This document shows positions 29,029 through 40,291 of a stretch of 64,000 nucleotides of DNA, piece by piece. Positions within the stretch are counted from its first letter, which is position 1, and the number at the start of each line of letters is the position of its first letter. Origin of the DNA: Lachnospiraceae bacterium. Lineage in GTDB: Bacteria > Bacillota > Clostridia > Lachnospirales > Lachnospiraceae. A program made the position numbers and the translations under genes. A model generated the notes under the pieces. The model worked only from the letters and a program-made list of their open reading frames with translations, ran no database searches and was not told where the DNA came from. The stretch is taken from the NCBI GenBank assembly GCA_017618075.1, contig JAFZUY010000025.1:62001-126000 (forward strand). The letters are read 5' to 3'.

Positions 29029-30921
<1,893 letters not shown>

Positions 30922-30950
30922 TAATACTTAAAAACTTAAGCAATAAAAGT

Positions 30951-30976
30951 GTGTCGGGGTTTAATGCCCCGACACA
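30951..30976 (+). terminator. Stable hairpin between dnaK and dnaJ
   Basis: GTGTCGGGG and CCCCGACAC form a nine-pair GC-rich stem with an 8-base loop, followed only by ATATTT. With the short T-tract it is more likely an mRNA-processing or partial-termination site that lowers dnaJ relative to dnaK than a full terminator. Confidence 0.6.
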
Positions 30977-31000
30977 TATTTACGAAAAAGGTAAAAAGAT

Positions 31001-32167
31001 ATGGCAGATGCAAAAAGAGACTACTACGAGGTCCTCGGAGTAGATAAAAATGCAGACGAAGCAGAGATAAAAAAAGCATACAGAGCTCTGGCTAAGAAAT
31101 ACCATCCGGATATGAATCCCGACGATCCCAATGCCGAAGCAAAGTTCAAGGAAGCATCGGAAGCGTATGCTGTTCTTTCTGATGCCGACAAGAGACGCCA
31201 GTACGATCAGTTCGGTCATGCCGCATTTGACGGTGCTGCCGGCGGTGGAGCAGGCGGATTTGATTTTAACAGCGCTGATTTCAGTGATATATTCAGCGAT
31301 TTATTCGGTTTCGGTGATTTCTTCGGCGGTGGCAGAAGAGCGTCAAGAAACGGTCCCAAGCGTGGTCAGGATATAGTTCAGAGAGTAAGAATATCTTTTG
31401 AAGAGGCAATTTTTGGCTGCGAAAAAGAAATAGAAGTAAACGTAAAAGAAGAATGTAAGACCTGTAAAGGCAGCGGCGCAAAGCCCGGCACAAGCCCCGA
31501 AACCTGTCCTACCTGTAAAGGTAAGGGCCAGGTAGTTGTTACCAGCAATTCACTCTTCGGTCAGATTCAGACAGTTCAGACATGTCGTGAATGTGGCGGA
31601 AAAGGAAAGATTATAAGAGAAAAATGTGTTGAATGCCGTGGTACGGGTTATACAACCATCAAGAAAAAATATGCGGTTAAATTCCCCGCTGGAATCGACA
31701 ACGGACAGCTTGCTTGCAGAATCCCCGGAAGAGGGGAACCCGGTTCAAACGGCGGTCCGAGAGGCGATATTCTCGTAGGCGCAGTTGTAGGTTCACATTC
31801 CACATTTACAAGAGACGGAATGAATATTTATTCAACGGTTTCACTTCCTTTCTCGGTAGCTGCACTTGGCGGAGAAATCTTTATTGATACAGTTGACGGT
31901 AAAGTGGTATACGATATCAAGGCAGGTACTCCTACGGATACCACATTAAGACTACGCGGAAAAGGTGTTCCCAATGTTAAGAACAAAGACAGCAGGGGAG
32001 ATCACTATGTCAAGCTTGTAGTCAAAGTTCCGGAACACTTGTCTGCAGAAGCAAAAGAAGCATTAAAGGCATTCGACGCTGCGAGCGGAGATTATCTCAA
32101 TGCCACCAAGAATGCCGCCAAAGACGGTATTCCCAAAGAAAAGAAGAAAAAAGGTATATTCAAATAA
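31001..32167 (+). CDS. dnaJ: Chaperone DnaJ (Hsp40, type I)
   Basis: A 388-residue type I DnaJ: J domain (1-70) with the HPD motif (KKYHPDMNP), a Gly/Phe region with [20 protein letters not shown]-like repeats, four zinc-binding CxxCxGxG motifs ([32 protein letters not shown]), and the C-terminal substrate-binding domains. It stimulates DnaK ATP hydrolysis and delivers substrates. Confidence 0.98.
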   Translation: MADAKRDYYEVLGVDKNADEAEIKKAYRALAKKYHPDMNPDDPNAEAKFKEASEAYAVLSDADKRRQYDQFGHAAFDGAAGGGAGGFDFNSADFSDIFSDLFGFGDFFGGGRRASRNGPKRGQDIVQRVRISFEEAIFGCEKEIEVNVKEECKTCKGSGAKPGTSPETCPTCKGKGQVVVTSNSLFGQIQTVQTCRECGGKGKIIREKCVECRGTGYTTIKKKYAVKFPAGIDNGQLACRIPGRGEPGSNGGPRGDILVGAVVGSHSTFTRDGMNIYSTVSLPFSVAALGGEIFIDTVDGKVVYDIKAGTPTDTTLRLRGKGVPNVKNKDSRGDHYVKLVVKVPEHLSAEAKEALKAFDAASGDYLNATKNAAKDGIPKEKKKKGIFK

Positions 32168-32211
32168 AAAAGGTGCCGGACACTCTCATGAGTGCCCGGC
32201 ACTTAATTTTT
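32168..32211. terminator. Terminator of the dnaK operon, GGTGCC hairpin family
   Basis: AGGTGCCGGACACTC / GAGTGCCCGGCACT stem with loop TCAT and T-rich flank. It separates dnaJ from the convergent TIR gene. Confidence 0.85.
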
Positions 32212-32237
32212 ATACCTGATTTTTTATTTAATTCGGT

Positions 32238-34019
32238 TTATTCGTCTAAGAATGCTCGAATAATCATATCACCGATTGTTTCATCTTTTTTGCTGTCAAT
32301 ACCATCAAATTCATGAATCATTTTCTGAACAGCTCTTTTACGGTCTTCTTTCTTTTGTGAAATCGACTCAGATATAATCTCGCTATCTGCGTAGATATTG
32401 GTATAATTCGCACGAAGGGCTTTGTTTTCTTCAATATACGTATTTCTTAAGGCTTTCATTTTTTCCGAAGTATTGTCAAGTTCCAACAGATTTGAAAGGT
32501 TGTTTTCCTCGCAGAATTTCCTGTATTCCGAAATACATCTTGAAGACAGACTCGAAAGAACTGCTTTGTAAATTGAATCCAGTTCGGCAACTTTATTTGC
32601 AATTTCCTGAGCAATTTTTTTACCGCCGAATGTTGAAAGTGCTGAATTGTCATAATCTCTTTTAAGAGATTTGAGTTCTTTTACAATATCATCTTTTTTG
32701 GCGTAGGTTTTGCTTTCCAATACGGTTTGTCTGAATTCGTCCGCAACTATATCCATTCGCTCATTAAATTTTTCCTGCATACGGATATTTTCCAGGCACT
32801 GATCTTTTATCTTTTCATACTTTTCTTTTAAGGCGCTGCTTGCAAAAGTGACAGCCTTATCGTAATCTTCGTCCTTTGTTAAATCCGTTTTTGCATAAAT
32901 AATATTTTCTTCGTTGTGACGAACGTTAGCCAGAAGGCGAACCCAGTATGCTTCCGACATGGCGGGATTTATAGCGAGCAGATCGCTGATATCGGAATAA
33001 ACAGCGGCATAGTTTTTCTGGTTTAAGTGTTTTTTGGCTCTGCCCAACATAGCTTCGGGAGAGGATAAATCAAGATACTGCGCAGCATTTTTAAGTGCGT
33101 TCGGGTTGCCGTTCTTGCCCGCCTTAAGAATATTGGCAAGATAATTGATTATATTCTTGGCAAGTATTTCCATGGCATCGGGATTGGAAAGAAGCTGTGC
33201 CTGTTTTAAACTGAATGCTCTCGGAAGTTCGTTGGGATCGTCGCAGGCAAAGAAAATCTGCTTGCTTGGATCCTTTTCCATCTGTTTAAGGAAACGGCTC
33301 CACTCGTTCTTTACCCAGGTCGCTGTAAAATATTCGGATTTGCTTCCGATAACGGCCATAACCTTTGAACTCTTTAAAGCGGCGAAGATATAAGGTTCGT
33401 AATCGACACTTAATTTATTCTGAAGAGTTTCTCTTGCGAAGAATACCTTGTATCCGGTCTTGGTGAGTATTTCATAAAGACGCGTGCAGTATGCAACATC
33501 TTCGGTGGTAGTCATTGTATCTTCATCGGTCTCTTTATAGCAGATGAAAACATCGTAAGGAGCTTCGTTTTTAGCAATTTCCAGATATTCGGTCTGGATT
33601 CTGTTGATCTCTGTTGCTTCTTTTATGAGAATGTTTCTCTGCTCCTCGTCACATAATTTAAGAGCATCAAGATAAGAGTAGTAATTAAGAATACTCTCGT
33701 CTTTGATTCTGTGAAGAGTGGGGAAGTATTTGCTGCTGATGGGATCGGGAACATATTCGATACCGTACTCGCATAAAGTTCTTAACCATAAAATATCCGC
33801 AGAAGGAACATTTTCGGATAAAATGTTGTCGTAAATACGGATAGCGTTGTCGTATTCTTTTTCCTGACGCAGTTTGTTGGCACGGTTAAGCTGGTTGATG
33901 TATTTTCCCGCCGTATCCGAAATAAAGTTGGTGGCTCCGCAGTATTCACAAACGGTTATCGCGGACTTAACATCCAGCACACCACCGCAGCATCTGCAGT
34001 TTAGAGCTTCTGTTTTCAT
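32238..34019 (-). CDS. TIR-domain protein with N-terminal zinc ribbon and TPR-like helices
   Basis: About 593 residues. A zinc ribbon uses C8/C11 and C24/C27 (CRCCGG, CEYCG). Helical TPR/SEL1-like repeats fill about 39-150, then a TIR domain runs from about 155 (YDVFICYKETDED) to 290. The TIR helix has the WxxxE motif (WVKNE, 235-239) found in NAD-cleaving TIR enzymes. The rest is helical and charged, with a likely coiled coil at ~440-530. ATG 34019 is chosen because AGGAGG lies six bases upstream on the minus strand; the preceding ATG is too close. Similar layouts are seen in gut Firmicutes. A signalling or immune role is inferred; no partner effector adjoins it. Confidence 0.82.
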   Translation of the reverse strand: MKTEALNCRCCGGVLDVKSAITVCEYCGATNFISDTAGKYINQLNRANKLRQEKEYDNAIRIYDNILSENVPSADILWLRTLCEYGIEYVPDPISSKYFPTLHRIKDESILNYYSYLDALKLCDEEQRNILIKEATEINRIQTEYLEIAKNEAPYDVFICYKETDEDTMTTTEDVAYCTRLYEILTKTGYKVFFARETLQNKLSVDYEPYIFAALKSSKVMAVIGSKSEYFTATWVKNEWSRFLKQMEKDPSKQIFFACDDPNELPRAFSLKQAQLLSNPDAMEILAKNIINYLANILKAGKNGNPNALKNAAQYLDLSSPEAMLGRAKKHLNQKNYAAVYSDISDLLAINPAMSEAYWVRLLANVRHNEENIIYAKTDLTKDEDYDKAVTFASSALKEKYEKIKDQCLENIRMQEKFNERMDIVADEFRQTVLESKTYAKKDDIVKELKSLKRDYDNSALSTFGGKKIAQEIANKVAELDSIYKAVLSSLSSRCISEYRKFCEENNLSNLLELDNTSEKMKALRNTYIEENKALRANYTNIYADSEIISESISQKKEDRKRAVQKMIHEFDGIDSKKDETIGDMIIRAFLDE

Positions 34020-34124
34020 CATTATCCTCCTAATACACTTTTTTAAGCATACATCTATTATAAAATATAAACTCTGAAGTATAAATAGTTTATTAGGGTA
34101 AAATATAACCATATTTTTTGCCAT

Positions 34125-34141
34125 CTTAATAAAATCTTAAC
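34125..34141 (+). promoter_or_regulatory. Direct repeat, probable response-regulator box
   Basis: CTTAAT-AAAAT-CTTAAC: two six-base half sites whose starts are 11 bases apart, a spacing typical of OmpR/PhoB-family regulators. The box lies 11 bases upstream of the -35 of the two-component operon; a third CTTAAT lies at 34159. Autoregulation is likely. Confidence 0.5.
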
Positions 34142-34152
34142 CAATTGTCCCC

Positions 34153-34181
34153 TTGTTTCTTAATAATCGGATGGCTATTAT
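34153..34181 (+). promoter_or_regulatory. Predicted promoter of the two-component operon
   Basis: TTGTTT, a 17-base spacer, TATTAT, about 60 bases upstream of the response regulator ATG. Confidence 0.55.
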
Positions 34182-34240
34182 TATAGATGTACGGAAGACC
34201 TGCAGGATTCCTTAAATAAATATTTGGGAGTTAAATTAAC

Positions 34241-34933
34241 ATGTATAACATTTTAATTTGTGATGATGAGAAAGATATCGTAAACGCGCTGAAGATTTAT
34301 TTATCATCCCCTGATTTAAACTTTTACGAAGCCGAAAACGGAGCAGAGGCACTAAACATTTTAAAATCCAACGAAATTCACCTGGTTATACTTGACATAA
34401 TGATGCCTAAAATGAACGGAATAGAAACACTTTCCAACCTTCGACAATTCAGTAATATTCCGGTAATAATGCTCTCGGCCAAAAGCGAAGATACAGATAA
34501 AATTCTCGGGCTTAACGTAGGAGCCGACGATTACATCACAAAACCCTTTAATCCGATTGAAGTTAATGCGAGAGTTAGATCGGCCCTAAGAAGATACTTC
34601 GATTTCGGAGGCAAGGTTAAAACGGAAAGCATGTATACTGTAGGAGGCGTTACACTCGATGACTCTACTAAAACCGTAACTGCTGACAATGAAGAGGTAA
34701 CGCTTACTCCCAAAGAATTCGATATATTAAAAATGCTTATGCAGTCACCGGGAAAGGTGTTTTCACCCAAAGAAATCTACGAGAAAAACTGGGAAGAAAG
34801 CATGATGCCCGGATGTGAGAAAACAGTTGCGGTTCATATAAGACATATTAGAGAAAAGATTGAAATCAATCCCAACGAACCGAGATACTTAAAGGTTATC
34901 TGGGGACAGGGATACAAAATCGAGGGACAGTAA
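34241..34933 (+). CDS. OmpR/VanR-family response regulator
   Basis: A 230-residue regulator: receiver domain (about 1-118) with D8/D9, phospho-acceptor D52 (LDIMMPKMNG) and K103-type ITKPF motif, then a winged-helix DNA-binding domain (about 130-228; LTPKEFDILKMLMQSPGKVF). Encoded nine bases before its partner kinase. Close to VanR-like regulators of envelope stress or antimicrobial peptide response, though no resistance transporter is adjacent. Confidence 0.93.
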   Translation: MYNILICDDEKDIVNALKIYLSSPDLNFYEAENGAEALNILKSNEIHLVILDIMMPKMNGIETLSNLRQFSNIPVIMLSAKSEDTDKILGLNVGADDYITKPFNPIEVNARVRSALRRYFDFGGKVKTESMYTVGGVTLDDSTKTVTADNEEVTLTPKEFDILKMLMQSPGKVFSPKEIYEKNWEESMMPGCEKTVAVHIRHIREKIEINPNEPRYLKVIWGQGYKIEGQ

Positions 34934-34942
34934 GGATAGGAT

Positions 34943-36904
34943 ATGAACGAAGAAAACATTATTGAAACAGAAACCATAAAAGAAAAAAACATAGATAAAA
35001 AAGTAAAAAAATACTGGCTTGCACATCCCGTGGCAAAAGTGCTTTTATTCGCAGCAAGCGCCGGTGCACTGGCAGTACTTTTGTTTTGTATAGCGGCAAT
35101 AGTTGATATCGGACAGAACGGATTGTTCAGACCCGAAAATGCACTTGAACGTACTTTGGAAGAGCACTTTGAGGATAACGCCGAAAGAAATGTCAGAACG
35201 GTCAAAAATTATCTTTCCATGGATATGAAAGAAGATGCGGATTATTTCCTTAAGGAAAGAAATATTGCAGCACTTATTTTAACACCTCTTTCCAGCCAGA
35301 CGGAGATTTACAGATACTCTTATTTCAGGGAACCTTATTCTGCGGATATGGTCCCGACGAAATATGTTTACAAAGGCGTTGATGAAGGCATTGAATGGAG
35401 CGTTTATCTTCTGCCTGAATTAAATGCGGAGGATGATGCATATAAAAGTAATTTGACACGTTTCAGTCTTGAATACCAATTCCGTATCTGGGTGTTGGTC
35501 GGGAGCGTTGTCAGCGCCATTTTGTTACTTGTATTTGCAGCTTTATTCATAAGCGTAATAGGACGTTCTTATGAGGACGGAGAAGTAAAAGAAAGCTTCT
35601 TTACCAGGATTCCTTTCGATATAGCAGCGTTATTGTTCATTTTTGTAGAAATCTGTTTATTTGGTGTTGCGGTTTCATGCGGTGATGCTGAGGGAGAGGT
35701 AATTTCGATATGTCTCTTCATCATTTTGTTCATAATAGCTTTTATCAATTTCGTACACAGAGTTAAACTTAAAAACATTTTCAAAAGCACTTTGTGCTAC
35801 AAGATACTCGCTTTGTTTGCAAAAATGAACTTAAAGATTTCGGTTATCTGGAAAACACTTCTGGCATTTGCCGTAATACTTTTTGTGGAACTGTTCGGAT
35901 CGATATGTATAGCGGGAATGGTTGGGGAGCCTGCAGTAATATTCCTCCTTTTCCTTGCGATTTTATTTGAAAAATCCATTATTTATCCGATTGTTTTATA
36001 CATAGTTCTTATGATGCGTCAGCTCTTTTATGCGGGTGAAAAACTTGCTGAAGGCAATACGGATTATAAGATTAACTTATCCGGTTTCTTTGGCATTTAC
36101 AAAAAACATGCAGAGAATCTTAACAATCTTTCAGGCTCTGTAAACAATGCCGTTGAAGAAAGAATGAAGAGCGAGAGAATGAAGACCGAACTTATCACCA
36201 ATGTTTCTCACGATCTTAAAACTCCGCTTACATCCGTTATCAATTATTCTGATTTAATCAATACCGAGGCGGCGTCATTTAATGAAAATACCGATGCGGT
36301 CGAAAGCATGGGAAAGATAACCGAGTACTCTGAAGTTTTAAACAGACAGTCCAACAAATTAAAACGTCTTTTGGACGATCTTGTTGAAGTGTCAAAGGCC
36401 AGCAGCGGAAATATAGAGCTTGTTATGGAAAAGCTTGACGTGGGAACAATTATTTCTCAGGCACTCGGCGAGTACGAGGAGAGATTTGAAGAAAAACAGC
36501 TTGAGACAATTACATCCGTTCCCAAAGAAAGCTTATACGTAAATGCCGACAGCAGAAAACTCTGGAGAGTGGTTGATAATCTCTTACAGAACATTTACAA
36601 ATATGCTCTTCCTTCAACCAGAGTTTTCATTGAAACAAAAGAGGAAAACGGAAAAGTAAATATAATATTTAAAAATACCTCCAGAGATATCATTACGATT
36701 TCTCCCAATGAACTGACTGAAAGATTTACCAGAAATGATGAATCAAGACATCAGGAAGGCAACGGACTCGGACTTGCGATTGCAAAGACCATGACCGAAG
36801 CTATGAAAGGTAATTTCAAAATAGAAGTAGACGGAGATTTATTTAAGGTCATTCTGACTTTTGATAAAGAAAGCGCTCCCGAAGAGGCAGACGCTGAAGA
36901 ATAA
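34943..36904 (+). CDS. Membrane sensor histidine kinase
   Basis: A 653-residue kinase. A first membrane helix (about 33-55), an extracytoplasmic sensing region (~56-185), five or six further membrane helices up to ~370, a HAMP-like stretch, then HisKA with H423 (NVSHDLKTPLTSV) and an HATPase domain (N-box DNLLQNIYKYA; G-box GNGLGLAIAKTM). Membrane topology with one outer loop followed by a multi-helix block resembles a clostridial VanS-like group. It is the partner of the preceding regulator; the signal is unknown. Confidence 0.92.
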   Translation: MNEENIIETETIKEKNIDKKVKKYWLAHPVAKVLLFAASAGALAVLLFCIAAIVDIGQNGLFRPENALERTLEEHFEDNAERNVRTVKNYLSMDMKEDADYFLKERNIAALILTPLSSQTEIYRYSYFREPYSADMVPTKYVYKGVDEGIEWSVYLLPELNAEDDAYKSNLTRFSLEYQFRIWVLVGSVVSAILLLVFAALFISVIGRSYEDGEVKESFFTRIPFDIAALLFIFVEICLFGVAVSCGDAEGEVISICLFIILFIIAFINFVHRVKLKNIFKSTLCYKILALFAKMNLKISVIWKTLLAFAVILFVELFGSICIAGMVGEPAVIFLLFLAILFEKSIIYPIVLYIVLMMRQLFYAGEKLAEGNTDYKINLSGFFGIYKKHAENLNNLSGSVNNAVEERMKSERMKTELITNVSHDLKTPLTSVINYSDLINTEAASFNENTDAVESMGKITEYSEVLNRQSNKLKRLLDDLVEVSKASSGNIELVMEKLDVGTIISQALGEYEERFEEKQLETITSVPKESLYVNADSRKLWRVVDNLLQNIYKYALPSTRVFIETKEENGKVNIIFKNTSRDIITISPNELTERFTRNDESRHQEGNGLGLAIAKTMTEAMKGNFKIEVDGDLFKVILTFDKESAPEEADAEE

Positions 36905-36981
36905 ATACTAAATTAAAAACCTCAAGGAGTGTGATGCCTATATAAAATAACCTTCCAAATCGAAATTAAAATGTTGCTTTT

Positions 36982-37015
36982 AAGGATTGTCCTGCGCGGG
37001 GCAATCCTTTTTTTA
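36982..37015 (+). terminator. Terminator after the two-component operon
   Basis: AAGGATTGTCC / GGGCAATCCTT stem with loop TGCGC and a T-run. It is in the 288-base gap 36905-37192, which otherwise holds only the promoter at 37123. Confidence 0.92.
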
Positions 37016-37122
37016 TGCACGGAAGCGTTACTCATTTTATCTTTAAAAAACTTATTTTTCTGTTTTTGTGTAATTGAGCATGCCTAAAGTTCTATTCTGA
37101 TATGTGAAGAGATATTATTTTA

Positions 37123-37131
37123 TGATATAAT
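37123..37131 (+). promoter_or_regulatory. Extended -10 promoter for the 231-residue membrane protein gene
   Basis: TGATATAAT about 60 bases upstream of the ATG at 37193. No good -35. Confidence 0.5.
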
Positions 37132-37192
37132 GTTTTCCGATAGCAGAAAATCTGCTTTCCGTTTGGGGAATTAATATTTAGGAGGAAATGAA

Positions 37193-37888
37193 ATGTTTGA
37201 TAATTACTCAAATTACGATTCTATTACTAACGACAGAGAACGCGAAGAAAAACTGATGCAGGACAAAAGAGAACGCTGCCATAAGGAAGGAAAACTCTAT
37301 TTTGTTCTTTTCTGGCTGACGGTTCTCGGTACACCTGTTATTCTTTTGTTATCGATTATAGGCGGTGTTGCCGGTGCTGCTTTTGATGTTTTATTTGATT
37401 CAAAGGCTGTATTATATGGTTTTCTCGGCATAATCGGCGTCATATCATTAGCCGCCGGTATTGTAACCGCTGTTATTTTATTTATTCTCGGCAAAGAAGA
37501 AAGCTGCTTTAAAGCTGCAGGCATTGCTTATATTATTATTGCATTGTCAAGTACGGCTACTGAATTCCTGCCTGACGGACTGATTAAGACAGTTCTTAAA
37601 CTTGTAACTCTTATTGCTGAGATGTTTTATCTGTTTGAGTTTATAAACGGCAGCATTTATATTTTGGCAGGCGTTGATAATTATATTGCTTCTTCTTGGG
37701 AGACACTCAAAAAGGTCATTATATATTTGTTTATCGGAATCGTGGCATGCGTAATTCTCGTGTTTATTCCCATAATAAGATATCTTGCAATAATAGCACT
37801 TTTTATCGCATGTATAGGAGCAATCGGTATATTAATTTGGGAGTGGGTACTTATGTTTAAAACAGCACGTGCTCTTAAAAACTTTTAA
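37193..37888 (+). CDS. Polytopic membrane protein of unknown function
   Basis: 231 residues: a charged cytoplasmic N-terminus with many Asp, Arg and Glu (about 1-35), then about six hydrophobic segments. No conserved polar motif within helices suggests an enzyme. SD TAGGAGGAAATG is strong. It precedes recU by 16 bases, so the two may be co-transcribed, but no functional link is evident. Confidence 0.7.
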   Translation: MFDNYSNYDSITNDREREEKLMQDKRERCHKEGKLYFVLFWLTVLGTPVILLLSIIGGVAGAAFDVLFDSKAVLYGFLGIIGVISLAAGIVTAVILFILGKEESCFKAAGIAYIIIALSSTATEFLPDGLIKTVLKLVTLIAEMFYLFEFINGSIYILAGVDNYIASSWETLKKVIIYLFIGIVACVILVFIPIIRYLAIIALFIACIGAIGILIWEWVLMFKTARALKNF

Positions 37889-37904
37889 TTAAGTCAGGTA
37901 AAAA

Positions 37905-38438
37905 ATGGCTACTTGGAAATCAAGAGGTTTAAGAGGTTCTGCACTTGAGGAACTGATAAACCGTACAAATGAAAAATACAGAGATGAAGGTCTGGCTCTG
38001 ATTCAGAAAATACCTACACCGATTACACCCATAGAAATCGATCAGAGTACCAGACATATCACTCTTGCATATTTCGATCAGAAAAGTACCGTCGATTACA
38101 TCGGTGCAGTTCAGGGAATTCCGGTTTGTTTTGATGCAAAGGAGAGTGCGACCGAAACATTTTCGCTGCAGAATATTCACGAGCATCAGTACAAATTTAT
38201 GGAAGATTTTGAAGCACAGGGCGGCGTGGCATTTTTCTTAATTTACTATACTTCGATAGATGAGCTCTATTATCTTCCGTTCGAATATTTAAAGATATTT
38301 TGGCAGAGAGCCAAAGAGGGCGGAAGAAAGAGTTTCAGACATGACGAATTAAATCCTGCGTATGTTATACCGAGGGATTCGGATGTATTCGTACCGTATC
38401 TGGAAACATTAAAAATCGATCTTGCGGACAGAGAATAA
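37905..38438 (+). CDS. recU: Holliday junction resolvase RecU
   Basis: A 177-residue endonuclease that cuts four-way junctions during recombination and repair. The start (SRGLRGSALEELINRTNEKY) matches RecU, and the catalytic acidic residues are in STVDYIGAVQGIPVCFDAKE. FSLQNIHEHQYKFMEDFEAQ is the conserved helix. In many Firmicutes recU is beside a penicillin-binding protein gene; not so here. Confidence 0.94.
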   Translation: MATWKSRGLRGSALEELINRTNEKYRDEGLALIQKIPTPITPIEIDQSTRHITLAYFDQKSTVDYIGAVQGIPVCFDAKESATETFSLQNIHEHQYKFMEDFEAQGGVAFFLIYYTSIDELYYLPFEYLKIFWQRAKEGGRKSFRHDELNPAYVIPRDSDVFVPYLETLKIDLADRE

Positions 38439-38457
38439 ATATAAGGATCATAAAAGA

Positions 38458-39420
38458 ATGAAGTGGCATAAAATAACAATCAAAACAATTACAGATGCTG
38501 AAGATATCATTATCTGCTACATGGAAGACATAGGTCTTGAAGGTGCGCAGATAGAAGATAAAATTCCTTTAACTCCGCTTGAAAAAGAAAAGATGTTTGT
38601 GGATATTCCGCCGGTAAGCGAAGAAGATGACGGTATTGCTTATCTTAATTTCTTTGTTGAAGACGAAGAAGGTTTAAACATTGATGAGATAGTAGAAAAT
38701 GTTAAAACCGAACTTGATGCGATAAGAGATTTCACCGATATCGGAGAAGGAAGCGTAATGTTGTCCGAGACCGAGGATCTGGATTGGATTAACAACTGGA
38801 AAAAGTATTTCCATCAGTTTTATATCGATGATCTTCTTGTAATTCCTTCGTGGGAAAATGTTGAAAATCCCGAGCACACAGGAAAGATACTTCATATCGA
38901 TCCCGGTACCGCATTCGGAACGGGTGCGCACGAAACCACACAGCTTTGCATCAGACAGATTAAAAAGTTCGTAAATGAAAACACGGAAATTCTGGATGTA
39001 GGATGCGGCAGCGGAATACTCGGTATCGTTGCGCTTATGTACGGTGCAAAACATGCAAAGGGTACTGACCTTGATCCCTGCGCCATAGATGCATCTGCGG
39101 AGAACCTTGCAAACAACGGAATATCTCCCGAAGACTTTGAAATCATTATCGGAAATATCATAAGCGATAAGGAAGTTCAGGACTGGGCCGGCTACGAAAA
39201 ATACGATATGGTCGTTGCAAACATTTTGCATAACGTTTTAGACGTTTTAACGCCCGTTATTTTGCATCAATTAAAGCCGGGCGGTATTTATATCACCTCG
39301 GGCATTATTGACGAAAAAGAGGGCTTTATGCTTGATGTAATGAAGCGTGACGGCCTTGAGGTACTCGATGTCACCAGACAGGGCGAGTGGGTAAGCATTA
39401 CTGCAAGAAAGCCGGAATAA
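38458..39420 (+). CDS. prmA: Ribosomal protein L11 methyltransferase
   Basis: A SAM-dependent methyltransferase of about 320 residues: an N-terminal substrate-binding domain, then the Rossmann fold with GTAFGTGAHETT, LDVGCGSGILGI and the NPPY-like NILHNVL. PrmA trimethylates ribosomal protein L11. ATG 38458 (MKWHKITIKT) is preferred; the frame extends upstream into recU but the family starts here. It is followed one base later by rsmE, a widely conserved pairing. Confidence 0.95.
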   Translation: MKWHKITIKTITDAEDIIICYMEDIGLEGAQIEDKIPLTPLEKEKMFVDIPPVSEEDDGIAYLNFFVEDEEGLNIDEIVENVKTELDAIRDFTDIGEGSVMLSETEDLDWINNWKKYFHQFYIDDLLVIPSWENVENPEHTGKILHIDPGTAFGTGAHETTQLCIRQIKKFVNENTEILDVGCGSGILGIVALMYGAKHAKGTDLDPCAIDASAENLANNGISPEDFEIIIGNIISDKEVQDWAGYEKYDMVVANILHNVLDVLTPVILHQLKPGGIYITSGIIDEKEGFMLDVMKRDGLEVLDVTRQGEWVSITARKPE

Positions 39421-39421
39421 A

Positions 39422-40168
39422 ATGTATCATTTTTTTGTGGATAAAAATAATATCGTCGACAAAACGGTTATCATCGAAGGACAGGATTTTAATCACATAA
39501 AAAATGTTCTTCGTATGCGTGAGGGCGAAGAGATTTCCGTAGGAAATGGCGAGGACGAAAATGAATACAGATGTGCGATTGAGCACTTTGAAGACGACAG
39601 GGTAATCTGTAAACTTCTTTTCATAAAAGAAGCAAACGTTGAACTTCCTTCAAAGGTAATCCTCTATCAGTGTCTTCCCAAAGCCGACAAAATGGAAATG
39701 ATAATCCAGAAATGCGTGGAGCTCGGAGTAAGCGAGATAATTCCCGTGGCATCCAAAAGATGCGTGGTTAAACTCGACGACAAAAAGGCTTCATCCAAGA
39801 TATCAAGATGGCAGGCGATTGCCGAAGCTGCGGGAAAGCAGAGCAAACGCGCATATGTACCTTTAATCGGACAGGTTATTTCTTTTAAGGATGCCGTCAA
39901 AGATTCTGTCAGAGCCGACGTTAAACTTATTCCTTATGAACTTGCCGAAGGAATGGAAGCTACCAAAGAGGCATTTGACACCATAAAAGAAGGCAAAACA
40001 ATTGCAGTCTTCATCGGGCCAGAGGGTGGATTCGACGAGAGTGAAATCGACGAAGCTGTAAACTCCGGTATAAAACCAATCTCTCTGGGCAGACGTATCC
40101 TTCGCACCGAGACAGCAGGCATGACCGTACTGGCCTGGATCGGATATAAACTTGAAGTTGAAAACTGA
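39422..40168 (+). CDS. rsmE: 16S rRNA (uracil1498-N3)-methyltransferase
   Basis: A 248-residue SPOUT methyltransferase. PUA-like N-terminal domain, then the SPOUT knot with VFIGPEGGFDESEIDEA and LGRRILRTETAGMTVLAW, the signature of RsmE. It methylates U1498 of 16S rRNA. The start directly follows the prmA stop. Confidence 0.96.
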   Translation: MYHFFVDKNNIVDKTVIIEGQDFNHIKNVLRMREGEEISVGNGEDENEYRCAIEHFEDDRVICKLLFIKEANVELPSKVILYQCLPKADKMEMIIQKCVELGVSEIIPVASKRCVVKLDDKKASSKISRWQAIAEAAGKQSKRAYVPLIGQVISFKDAVKDSVRADVKLIPYELAEGMEATKEAFDTIKEGKTIAVFIGPEGGFDESEIDEAVNSGIKPISLGRRILRTETAGMTVLAWIGYKLEVEN

Positions 40169-40189
40169 AAAACAGACTTAAACAAAATA

Positions 40190-40216
40190 AATCCTGCCGG
40201 GCAGCCGGCGGGATTT
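40190..40216 (+). terminator. Terminator after rsmE
   Basis: AATCCTGCCGG, loop GCAG, CCGGCGGGATT, then TTT. One G-U pair in an 11-pair stem. Confidence 0.9.
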
Positions 40217-40250
40217 TTAGATTTATTTAATGGAAAAATAAGCGCTCTTA

Positions 40251-40259
40251 TGGTATTAT
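40251..40259 (+). promoter_or_regulatory. Candidate extended -10 promoter of the cysteine desulfurase gene
   Basis: TGGTATTAT, 33 bases before the ATG at 40292; no clear -35. Confidence 0.4.
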
Positions 40260-40291
40260 TTTTTTGGAAATCTGAAAAGGAAATATAAGTC

